This document shows positions 37,701 to 49,700 of a stretch of 64,000 bases of DNA, one piece after another. The notes under the pieces are model-generated. The model ran no database searches. It was not told where the DNA came from and saw nothing but the letters and a program-made list of their open reading frames with translations. The translations under genes and the position numbers were made by a program. The DNA is from Trileptium ribeirensis. Taxonomy: Eukaryota > Nematoda > Enoplea > Enoplida > Thoracostomopsidae. Position 1 is the stretch's first letter, and the number at the start of each line of letters is the position of its first letter. The stretch is taken from NCBI GenBank assembly GCA_030248225.1, contig JASANE010029411.1, positions 60,729 through 124,728 on the forward strand, in the 5' to 3' direction.

Positions 37701-40700
37701 CAACTCACCGTGTAGCACTTGATTTCAGTAGCAGCAGTGCAAAGATTCAACTGCTCATACACCAGTGTTCAACAATTTTGGTTTACGTACCCTGGCGTGT
37801 GTTTTTCTCAGTTGTTGTTCCACTGACGTGTAGCTCCAAGGGTTTCTGTTGCAGCTGCAGTTCAAAGATATTATTGCTCGTTACACCGTGGTGCGCCAAC
37901 TATTGTTGTCGTTACACTCAGCGCGCATCTTTAAACATTGTTACAGACAGTGTAACGTCAACCGCTATAGTCGCTACAAGCGTCGTTCAAAATTGTCAGC
38001 TGTTGCACGAAGTTTGTAGCGACTGTTAACATCGTCATTACAATGTAACAACAATTGCACTGTAGCGAGCACTGCGGTTCTTGCGTGACCGTGTCCAATG
38101 ATTGCACGCATCTTAATGTGAAGCACGCATAATTGCAAGCAAATAGTGGAAAATTTTTTAAACTTTTTGGAAACTAACCATCCAAACGTAGTAAGTGAAA
38201 TTGGCGATACGTCGAGAAGGCGGTTCAAAGTAGGCGGTAGAAATGTGAAGGACAGTTCCAATAAGCGCCGACAAAATAAGCAGCTTGACCCACAATTTGC
38301 TGTAGTCTCTCACCGTTGTCCTGAAACTAATGTAGGCTTATCAATTATCTCAAAATATCAAGACGGGTAAAATATGGCTCATTTTTGGCGGTCGGTAAAA
38401 CACTGAAAGGTCGTATCATTGCAATTTCACAAATAACTGTGTGAGGCACCTTTTAGTCTGGAACAGAAATACGATGGTACTTCTGTTTTCTCGTTCATGA
38501 GATCTGCTTCTCAGAATAATCATTTCCATCAATTGCCACTACTATCGGACTTTTGTTTTTCTAGGGTGCAGTGGCTATAACCTTTCTAAATGTAACTTCT
38601 TTTCTCTATGACGCTTGGTAAAACATAAGTGTGCATACATTAGAATTAATCGTCATTTGTGCGCGTTCAGCCTTTTGTGGTCAGAACTTGCTTGACAAAA
38701 CAACAACCCATATGCGCGCACCTAACGAGGACTCATGCATACTGTGTTCCATCTTGACCTTTCCCGAAAATGCCCTAGCCCTCTGCTCCGTTTTTTCGAA
38801 TATTAGAAGAGGTTTATCGCTAAAGGACAAATACAGGCTTTTTTAAGCTTTCATAATGAACCATCGTGTAAGTCAAGCATCCAATGAAAGTTGAGTTATA
38901 CGTGTCACCATAAATCCTTAAACGAACACCGCCGAAATTTAAGAACCCAGCCATAGAAAATTCTTCTCTACGCTCGCTTCAACCACTACACTTAAAATGA
39001 CATTAAGTTTTGTTATGACTGTTTTTATCGCGACTATTTTTGATATCATCCAAAATACCTGAGCGGTGTTTGGATGGCGGGACGTGGGGAAGACTGAAGT
39101 TACCTTGAGAGAATGACCCGGGGGAACCGCCAAAATCCTGTAGACCTTCCTCCTTCTCTGGAGAGGCTAAGAGGAATTAAAGAAGTAAATCTCTTTATAA
39201 AAAACAAGAACCGGAAGGCCAGCGTAAAACTGTCAAACCGAAATCAGGCACATACAAAATGTGTTGAAGAAACTCAACTCAACAACTGATTCGTGCCTCA
39301 TCTTTACTTTGCGTAAGTTAAGCGAAAATCAATGTTCAATTAATAAATTTTGTCGAGACGTCGCGTTCTCCAGTGAGATCATGTTATTCCACGTCCTTTT
39401 TAACTTTTTTCGAAAAAACCCTATTTTTGACTGTTCCACATTAGAAATGCTAGAAAATATCTAAACGAAATCAGAATAATCGCTCGCAAGAGAATCAATC
39501 AGTATTTTATCAACAATAAATGACAAAAATGCTGTCAGAATATTTGGACAAAACACGTGGTAATATGAATATTATGAGCATTAAAACATCTATAAAAGTA
39601 GGATTCAGTGTCAAATGTTTCAATGACGTTAAAACTAAACTCCAACACTTAGTGTAGAGCTTGCCTTAAAACCGCTTACTTGGTGTGAAACAACCATACT
39701 ACAAGATAAAGGACATACAGCTATGCCCTAAAACCGCTTACTTGGTGTGAAACAACGATACTCCAAGATAAAGGCCATACAGCTATGCCCTAAAACCGCT
39801 TACTTGGTGTGAAACAACCATACTCCAAGATAAACACCATACAGCTATGCCCTAAAACCGCTTACTTGGTGTGAAACAACCATACTCCAAGATAAACACC
39901 ATACAGCTATGCCCTAAAACCGCTTACTTGGTGTGAAACAACCATACTCCAAGACATACGCCAGCATAGTAGAGTGCCAGAAATCCCATAAGTGAGCATA
40001 AGCCTTCCCGATTGGCGTCGATAAGTGACCTGTAATAATAAGAATTTGTAACAACAACTTCAACTGAGTCTTATGCGGCGTTTACGGTATAGAGTACACT
40101 CATGTGGAAGTTTGGTTCATCAATGGTCTAAACCACACCATCGAGTTGTATACCTTATACCTACCCTATATAATGAAATAGATGGTGTATCAGACACCAT
40201 CAATTTAACTTTAGTGGCAAAATCTACCTATTGTTGATTACTAACGGTGTCAAGGACACCACCTACAAACACACCACAGGTGTGTAAATAACAGCATGGT
40301 GTAGCTGACATCACATAAATTTTATGGTGTAGTGCACACCATATTATTATCGATACTACGCTATCGGCGTACACTATCTTAAAATACCATCACAATCACC
40401 ATGGTGTTCAACACCATACATGATGGATGATGGCAGAGACGCTCAGGGGGACAAAACTTCCGCATTGAAATCGTTATGAAGGTAAACACTTGCATTATTT
40501 GTATCAATCAACCAACGTCCCATTAAACAGCGAACCCAGCTGAATCCCCGCAGTCAGACAGATAGCCATGATTTGATTCGATTATCTAGGTAATATGGTT
40601 TCCAGCAGATTGATTATAGCACCATTCACCTAACTATGGCGGCGTGCAACTAACACGGCCCGCGCACGATACTATTGTAAAATCCAGCCCATATCACCTT

Positions 40701-43700
40701 TAGCGGCCAGACGTTATATCGTTAGAAAAGCACAACTGAGTGCGGGGCGCCCCGACTTATGCTTACAAATCGAGATAAAGCTGCTGAGATATTCGCCCGG
40801 ATCAGCAGCCTGGGTAATAAACCGTAAAATTCAAAGAATATGACAGCACGAACGCGCACAAAACCAATTTTGGTCTATCGCGACTGATCTGTGCTTAGTC
40901 ACTGTTGCAAGTCTCAAATTCACGTTCCTGGGCCCATTTAAATCCTATAATAACAATAATACACCGGCAATGTCGAATTACAAAGCTTGGGCCATTCACA
41001 TTACATGATCCTATACGTATTCCATTACTCGATATGCTTACAAATCGAGATAAAGCTGCTGAGATATTCGCCCGGATCAGCAGCCTGGGTAATAAACCGT
41101 AAAATTCAAAGAATATGACAGCACGAACGCGCACAAAACCAATTTTGATCTATCGCGACTGATCTGTACTTAGTCACTGTTGCAAGTCTCAAATTCACGT
41201 TCCTGGGCCCATTTAAATACTATAATAACAATAATACACCGGCAATGTCGAATTACAAAGCTTGGGCCATTCACATTACATGATCCTATACGTATTCCTC
41301 GAGTAACCAAAAACACGAAAGGTTTTGAAATTTATGCTAACAAAGTTTCCGCCTCGACACCAACTTACGTTCGGCTACCAGGGTTAAGTGAATTACTGCC
41401 GGAGCTGAGTAGAATCTGTTTGAGGCCAGTTGTGTCAAGGCAATATTGGTACCCAGCAATGAGCGAAATGCTAAGCAGCCATGAACATGTCGGAACGCAG
41501 ACGAGCCACGATATTATCGAGGTAAATGCCTGAAGAAGAAAAATAACACGATCTGACGAAAATTACCCACTACACTCATTCCCATGTTCAAATTAGGCAT
41601 CATATTTGCTATAAAGCGGTGCTATGATATTGAAAGAGAAACACTCGTCTGAAACGTCATCATTGTCTCACGGAACTATGTTGCCACGACCGCTAGGACT
41701 TTACATTATAGATCTAGAGCGTCTTTCTATTTAGTCGTCGGTGTTTGCACTCAAACTAATGTCGTCGTGTCATATTTGTTAAAAAGTTGACAAAAGGAAA
41801 CTACTCAAATGGAAATAGGCTAAGACTGCTTTGAAACGATGGGCTTCATATACAGTTTGCCCAAAACCCGGGCAAAACAAAGCGGTTGGCAGACGCAAAG
41901 TGCGGAGAAGCGTTTCAAGAAATTTTCGCTTTAATTAGGAACAAAATAAGTTTAAACAAAGACTAGGCCTAAAATAGCTAAAATAAGACAAACAACGAGA
42001 CGTTAGTAATAGGGCTTCCGCTATTTAGAAACATTATCGGTAACATATTGCAGTTTGGATGTCAAGACTAGCAATACACACGCGTGAGCTAAAGCAACTC
42101 TTTTCCAACAAAACTGACACAAACCTTGATCGCGGCGAGCGTAAAGAAAAAGTTCCAATGGACGCCGTACTCGCCCACCACTTGATGATATCCGAAATAG
42201 TTGACTGCAACCATGCGGCCCAAGCCAAGAACCAACAGCGGCAAGCTTTGAGCGAGGTTCGCCGGGACTTCACGAAGACGCACCCTGTAAATGGTCGAGT
42301 GAGTCATAATTATCACGTGGAGGGATGGACATTATACCCAAAATGGGACGTTGAAAGTTTATCGATAGATCATAGGAATGTAAACAATGATGTATCAACT
42401 ACACGATCAAATGCTAACTATATATAGAATCAACTGAAATCAACGGCGATCTGACTATAATTATTATCACAATTCCGCCTAACCAGATCCCAAGGATCCT
42501 AATCATACTTGTGTTTCCTAACTTCAGCGACATTGCTACAGCGGAACGCAATACGACGCGATGTTTCTTGTATAGTCTCTCAAAGACAAGTCCGAACCAA
42601 TTCCAGACAAGGCTATTAGACGACTATGACTAGAAGTGTCAAAAGAAAATAATGACGACGCAGAATCTAGAGCTATGTTAGGATTTTTTGTCAGATGAAC
42701 TGTTTCCGAGGCTAAAGTTTAAAAACGACCAAGTCTACAAAATTCCTAACAAGATTTACACAAACTGTTGAGAAACATTCTTAGGGTACACGGGTTTACT
42801 TAATTAACCCCCTACCAACCTGTGGGTTATTTAATAAATAAAATATACCTTTATTGAGTGATACAGTACCCGTGTTGGTGCACCTAAAGGTCTGTTTAGG
42901 ATCGACACATTCAACAAACCCTGAGTTCGAGGTCCATTCCATTTCAAAAGAATTCAAACAAAAAAGATTATTTGTTCCTCATTAAAATCACAACATAAAG
43001 CAGTGAACTATAGAACACAAAGTACAGCACTATTCAGATTTCATACCTTCGAGAGCCGGATTTAATCTCGCTGGACACCAGACCATTAGCTACAACGATC
43101 ACACCAACCCCTGAAATAATAAATTAATTTTGCGAAAGAAAGCTACGGCGTTTGCCAGACTCCGATAGTTATGTTTCGTGCCAGTAGACCACTTAGCATC
43201 ATCAAGTTAGCAATTCAGCCCAATTCGTTTATCTATCACGTCTGCACAAAATCACAGAAATGGCTAATTTATTGCAAACACACAAAGTATTCGAAACAAG
43301 TGTAGTGAATCAAAGCGTCTCGGAAATCAGTAAAATGAATCCCAACTATAGCACCGCCAAGTACAAACCACCCGACTTCAGTTTCGTTACAGCACCAAGC
43401 GGAATGCAATACTAGTGCAGCACCTTACAGCGGATTTCTAAAATGCCGCATACTGAAAAGGAACAATCCGTATCGTTTTGCCACGTTTGACCTAAATGTT
43501 TGGCTTAACAACCACATTAACCAAAACAGTCGAAGCAAAAAAAATGACTAACCCACATCCATAATTCCATATCCGAATTGTTCGGTTTTGGCAAAACGTC
43601 GCGGAAAACTTGGAAAATCCACACCCAAGATACACAACGAGGTAGCAATGTTTGCGTACGCCCTAAAATTAATAAATCACATTCGTAATCCAACGCGGTC

Positions 43701-46700
43701 AAATGGCTTTTACAATGGAAGGGGATTCCTAACACTAATCCCAGATCATCTCAAGCAAGCAGTCATTTTCGACCATTAAATTTTCCTTATATCGTGCGTG
43801 CCAAGACGACAAACTTATGTCCGATGGTCGCCATGAAGCTTATTCCCAGCCTATTACTAAGCTTATTCCCAGCCTATTACTAAGCTTATTCCCAGCCTAT
43901 TACTAAGCTTATTCCCAGCCTATTACTAAGCTTATTCCCAGCCTATTACTAAGCTTATTCCCAGCCTATTACTAATAGTATCTTGCAAGCGTGGATGAAA
44001 TGGGGCGAGCGTGGTTTCATCAAGTGGTCACTTTTTTATGTGTATACTGCACTAAAACCGGTGCCACCCTGAAGCCATCGAAAACAATTGAAACCATACG
44101 AGGTATTCCTGCTAGTGTCTAAATAAATGAAACCATCATATCCAGCGTACCAAAAACATATATAATATAGACCATTATTGCGTTTGGGTGTTTACCCTAT
44201 GTGTATGCAGATAGGTATTAATTCAGCAATAAAACCTGGCTAGTCCAAAGTGGGGCCCCGGCAAAAATTCGGGTACCCCCGGCCCACTGCTGAGAAAAAT
44301 TTACGTCTAAACGAAACAGAATCCGGCAAAAAAATTGCCCCTCCGGCAAAATCCGGCACCGCCCGGCTATAATTTCCCAAGTTTGGACTAGCCAGAAAAC
44401 TATGATCCCTTTTTGACCTTTACGGCTAAAATTAAAATGGCATTATAACATAGCAGGGTATGTATTGAAAATGACCATCGACGACAGATAGTTACTCGCA
44501 GATAGTAGCTACAAACAAAAGAAATTTAGCAAAATGTAGTTTTTCAGTTATTACTGGGTAAATTAATCCTAAGATAAATTATGCTGTTGACTAGCTGCAA
44601 TACACAGTAGTAAAACGCAATGTTTATTGCAACACCTATAAATCGAGAATAGATTAGTGCAATTTCCTAATTTTTTAACACTCAATTCGATCATAGAATG
44701 GCACATACAAGGAAATTTATTTGTATAAATTCCCTTTTGTTTGCAAGCAGGCGTTCAGCAAATACATATTTCGGCCAAAACAGCTTCGGATTAAAATGCT
44801 ATAACATAGCAAAGGGCAAACTTAAGGTGCGAATTTTTCAAGGTACCTGGCATAATCCAACTTTACCTGTAGTAATGATATAAGCATTTTGTGAAACCAT
44901 AACGTTTCAAAACCCCATATTTTTCACCAACACCTTGTCGGCCGAGTTGCTGTTTACAACTTTGGATTGCGTGGTACAATTTGGTTATAACATTCATAGG
45001 ATATATTAGTGTTGTACCGGGGCCAGGGCTAGCCGAAAGTGTTATGCGTTCGATTTTGCAGCGCATATAAAGCACATATACAACATATAGATACATGCCG
45101 ACAGAGGGTGGGAGGGAATAAAATACCGCCCTGGGAATCCGCACCCCTTCCCCGCGGAATGAGGTGAACTCATACGCGAAAATGTGATGCCGGCGACCAA
45201 AAAAGTTGCTCACTACCGCACCGACCCCTCCAAAAAAAATTCGAAGGCTACCGGGGGTTACCTCCTCGTGGCGGGGCTCTATTCCACTGGCATGTACGCA
45301 TCGGCGGCATGTATGCAGATATACCGATAACCAAATCATTGTTTAATTACTATTGTTCACGTAGAAATAATAATCTTGTTGAAATATCAAAAACTCAACA
45401 CAAATCGTTTTAACATTTTAGCTTGATAAACTGTACGTTGTGAGCTAAAGTTCACAGTTTCAGGAACGTGATGTGAAATTTGCACTGTCCCAGTTAGTAC
45501 CAAGCATTATATCTTCAGCTAAAGCTCCATATTATCTGTTCTACTAATTTACCAAATATTTTCCCGCCGCCCTTTTCACAAAGCTAACCCTCTCACATAT
45601 AACCTCCAAAACATACAACCCGAAACTGCAAATTATAATTAATTAAATTACAAATAACGCCAAAAATAATTACTACATATGTAAAAACACAACCAACCCA
45701 CCTATTAGTACCAAAAATATCAAACATGCCCCCATCTTCTCTACCACTAAACCCCTACATCCCTACATATATACCCATAAAATGAGAAATATATACAACC
45801 ACCCCCCAAAGCGCAAATTATTAATGATATATAAATTTACGAAAAAACCTCCAAAAAATAAATATACTACAATATAAAACCATCCATACTAGCAACTCCA
45901 CTTTTACCCACCAAACCCTGCATATTAAATTAAAAAACATAATTTGTCTCTCAACTTTTTCTCTCACTTTATTTTCTTCTTAGAAAATTTAATACGGCAA
46001 AGATTTTTAAAGAAATATGCTCCCCCCAACTCCCCCCCCAACACCACCACCCCCCAACACAACAGTAGCCCCGGCCGCAGCATCTGGTAAATTTTATGCG
46101 CAATTTTAATCTACTGGAGCTGACTTTGGGGGTTCATTGGCCTAACCCATGAAACTTGAGGGTTGATATATGTTCTGTACTCTACATAACAAACTTCGCA
46201 GCAAAAACCCATGTATATTTCTAGCATATTTTTCGCAACTTACCTCCCTAGCTACAACCGATGCTTTCCATCCAGAAGCAATCCCCTCGCTCAGATCATA
46301 CTTGCACCATGCGACACAGTGCATACAAATTCTAGCAGCAACTGCTAATTAAAAATAATGTTCTCAAAAAACACTTAAATCCACAAATAGACTTCTTTAC
46401 AACCCGATATTAGAACTTCCGCCCCCCCCCCTGAGAACACATATATATGGGGCAACCACCCGGGCATTACGAAGGCAGGGGAAAGCTTGTGCTCCAAACC
46501 AACACCCCCGCCCTTTTTGGGAAATTCTCCACACTTTCACACCATTTTATTTATATATTAGTGCTTTTGAACAAAATACATTGGTGGCACATATATACGG
46601 GTTTCAGAAAGTCCCCTAAGATATGGGACAAACTCTGAGCTAGGAAAATAAAAAAATCAAACCAGGGTTTCAAATACGTTCGGCGGTCAATCACAAAACA

Positions 46701-49700
46701 ATTATTGTCAACAATCAAACTGAAATAAATTTATCTCTAGAACATGAGATTAAATTTAGACGAACAAAAGTAAGTGCGGACGTTGAAGGAGAAACTGTTT
46801 GCGTCGGCACTTAGTTCAGTGCGTTACTGCATCTCAGCACAAATTGATTACAGCAATACTTCAGGTTTTACCTAAAATAAGTCATGAACAAATAGTTTCG
46901 ATTAAACCGGCTGCCGTTGGTGATCGAGGTCCGATCCGAAGTCGGGTGTATTTGATAGTCGAGCAGTTCTTTCAACTCTGAAGAAACAATGCTTCAACTA
47001 ATCGCTATTCAACGTACAATTACGAATGCCACTACGTCGACGAAAACTCAAGTGCACACACAAATCCAATAGCACATTTTGAACGTTTTTGTAAAATTAG
47101 CTTTATAATAAGAGCAAACAAACTTATAGTCGCTGGAAAATTCTATAACAATTGTAGATTATATGGCGCCGAATTGGCACAACTAAATGCTACAATTCAT
47201 TTTCCCATTTCTAGTCAATATTCTACGCCAAATTAGGAAATCCTGCGCGTTTGAAAACACTGAATCACGAAAAACTCTGAAGAAACAAAAATTCCTCAGT
47301 GAGGGCATTTTGGTTCAGTTATTTAAAACTGAATCGAATTTCTTCGATATTTTTGGAATAAAAATGTGCTAATAAACATTTTCGAAAAAAATTGTGCTCA
47401 TGAGAGGTATCATTTTGCGCATTTATGTGAAACGAAAGCTTAAGCGCAACTTATCAAATTATGAGCGGATTTTGACTCAGATTGTAATTGAGGTTCGAAT
47501 AAAAATAGTAACTCGGGAAGCGCAGCGAATATAGCTACTCTACGCTTAACTACATAATTCGAACAAATTCTACAGTCATTTTAGTCAAATATGAAATCCG
47601 AACAAATCTTTATTTCTTCTTCGGAAACTTTTGAAATATATAGTAAATTTTTAGAAAAATTCGTTGAATGATTTGTGGGAACCCAACACTTGCCTTATTT
47701 CATGCACACCACCGAAATACGATATCGTATTCGGAAACAACGAAAACATAAAGATATATGTTCTAATCATCTACAAAACTATCTGTGTTGATCAGTGGCA
47801 AAACTTGACTATTTTGGGTGGCAAAATTTACTAAATTTTCCTCCGGTACCGTCCCGCTGTGTTAATAACCCACCCAATCTGGGGTTAAAATAGTGACACT
47901 ATCGTGGTTAATCGTTTAAATAATTCAATAACCGTATCGTTCTCCTTAACAAGGAAAAACTTTTATTAAATTTTTTGGGTACATTTTCTAACTTTGGTTC
48001 GAAAACCCCTGGTCTCTATTTTCCGAGCCGATCTTTCTAGTAAGTTATAACCTAAAATGTCGGGTGACCCCAATTTGTTAAAATCCCAATTGTGTCTGTT
48101 TTGCGAAAATTTTTGTAGAAAACCATGGGAGCAGCGCAAATACAAAGCTCGAGGCACAACTACATTTCCTTACGCGTCGAGTAAAAAAGTTTGGGAAAAT
48201 AAATCTGCCTGACAGATGAAAAGTTAAGAAGGAGAAACAGACGAACGGAGATGAAATATTTTTCCAATTAAATGTTATTTTAGGAAACTCCGCCCGTTGT
48301 CTCTCTCCGTTTTAGTCATACATTTACTCGTTCAAAGTCCTTGCAGCCAATAATACTATTCGTGAACCAAAAAGCAAGAAAAAATGCCATTCTGAACCGA
48401 CTTGACGATTGGTATACATCAAAATTGAAATTGTGATTTTGGGGCTGAGTTTCTCACACCAGAAGTTTTCACACTATTGGTAAACGAAGTATGATTCCCG
48501 TTCCTACAGCTTGAAAAGTAAAATCTGAAAATTCAAAACAGTGGTGGTTTTTGTTTATTTTTGAAGACTTTCTCGGACGGCAGGTAGACGCCCCGTTTGG
48601 CCGCACAGTCCGAATAACTAACCATTCGAGGCAACAAAAATAACTGTGGAAGCCTAGTCAAATTAAAAGGGCACAAAACAAAACCATAACTAGTTTTTGT
48701 GATAGCTAAAAATGGAAAAAAAACACGTTGTTGAAGTTCCAGCTACAGTCCTATTTCTACACTGGAGTGCTAATTCCAGTCAGAAAATTATTTCTCAAAA
48801 CATCCGCGTTGAAGCGAACACACCGGCAAGTCGGTATTTCATGTCATTGACACAATTATTATAGTCTTTGTACCTCCAGCGAATATTGAGTTGATGTTAT
48901 CGTGAAGGCAAAAACTAACGGAGAATGTGGGTACTTTGCGACCATTCAGACACCTGAGCCCCTTTAAAGCATCACGATAATGCGCCATCAATAATTTAAT
49001 GACAATGCTACGGCGATTTTAGTCACGTATCGACACCATGGAACCCTTTATTTTTAAAATTATACAAAACGAAGCGATCGAAGCTAGCGGAATTTCCGAT
49101 GAGGGCACTAGAGGGAAAATCGCGAATATGTTTTCGTCAGTTTCTGTCATTCATGAGTCATTGTCAGGTGGATGGACTTCCATAATTTGTTAGAAAAACT
49201 GATCAGGATATGCCCTTTAGTTGAACTCAAATAGCTCCGACACCACCTTAGGGGCCAAAATGGCAAAAAACAGGTTTTTAATGGTTCTTTGCAAAATCTG
49301 CCCATAATGGGTACCAGTTTTTCGCAGCCCATATCGCGCGACACAGGAGTAACATCGAGAAGCGGAGACCACCATACCGACAATAAGCTCATTAAGATCT
49401 ACACCTGTGCTCACAGAATTTTTCTCTGTGGAACCACTTCTTGGGCCGCTGTGGGCCCGAACATGGCTCATCGACTCTTTGGTTGGCTAGAAATAGCGAT
49501 TTTTTAAATTTCGGCATGTTGCGTGTTTTACCTTACAACGAGTGAACATTAGGTTATTACACTGAACAGGATGGTTTTCTGTCTTAAGTCCAACATGACT
49601 ATATTATACCTTTTCAAAGAGTTTCAACGGTTTTACGGTCGACGAACCCGATTTCCAAAATGTAAAAAGTTTGGTTATTTACTGATTGTAGAGATACAAG

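Noticed and set aside
41042..41090. Apparent small exon on either strand in the 275-bp duplication
   Set aside because: It has splice-like ends, but the PIG-W exons on both sides already join in phase with the ANREG exon at 39928-40029.
44863..45339. 158-codon minus-strand frame
   Set aside because: No recognised domain or splice support. It lies inside PIG-W intron 4 and is probably an old repeat or chance.
46142..46324. Possible PIG-W exon ending in a strong donor (GGGAG|GTAAGT)
   Set aside because: The phase does not fit its neighbours, the frame that would fit contains TAG, and the true exon with the family motif was found at 43553-43662.
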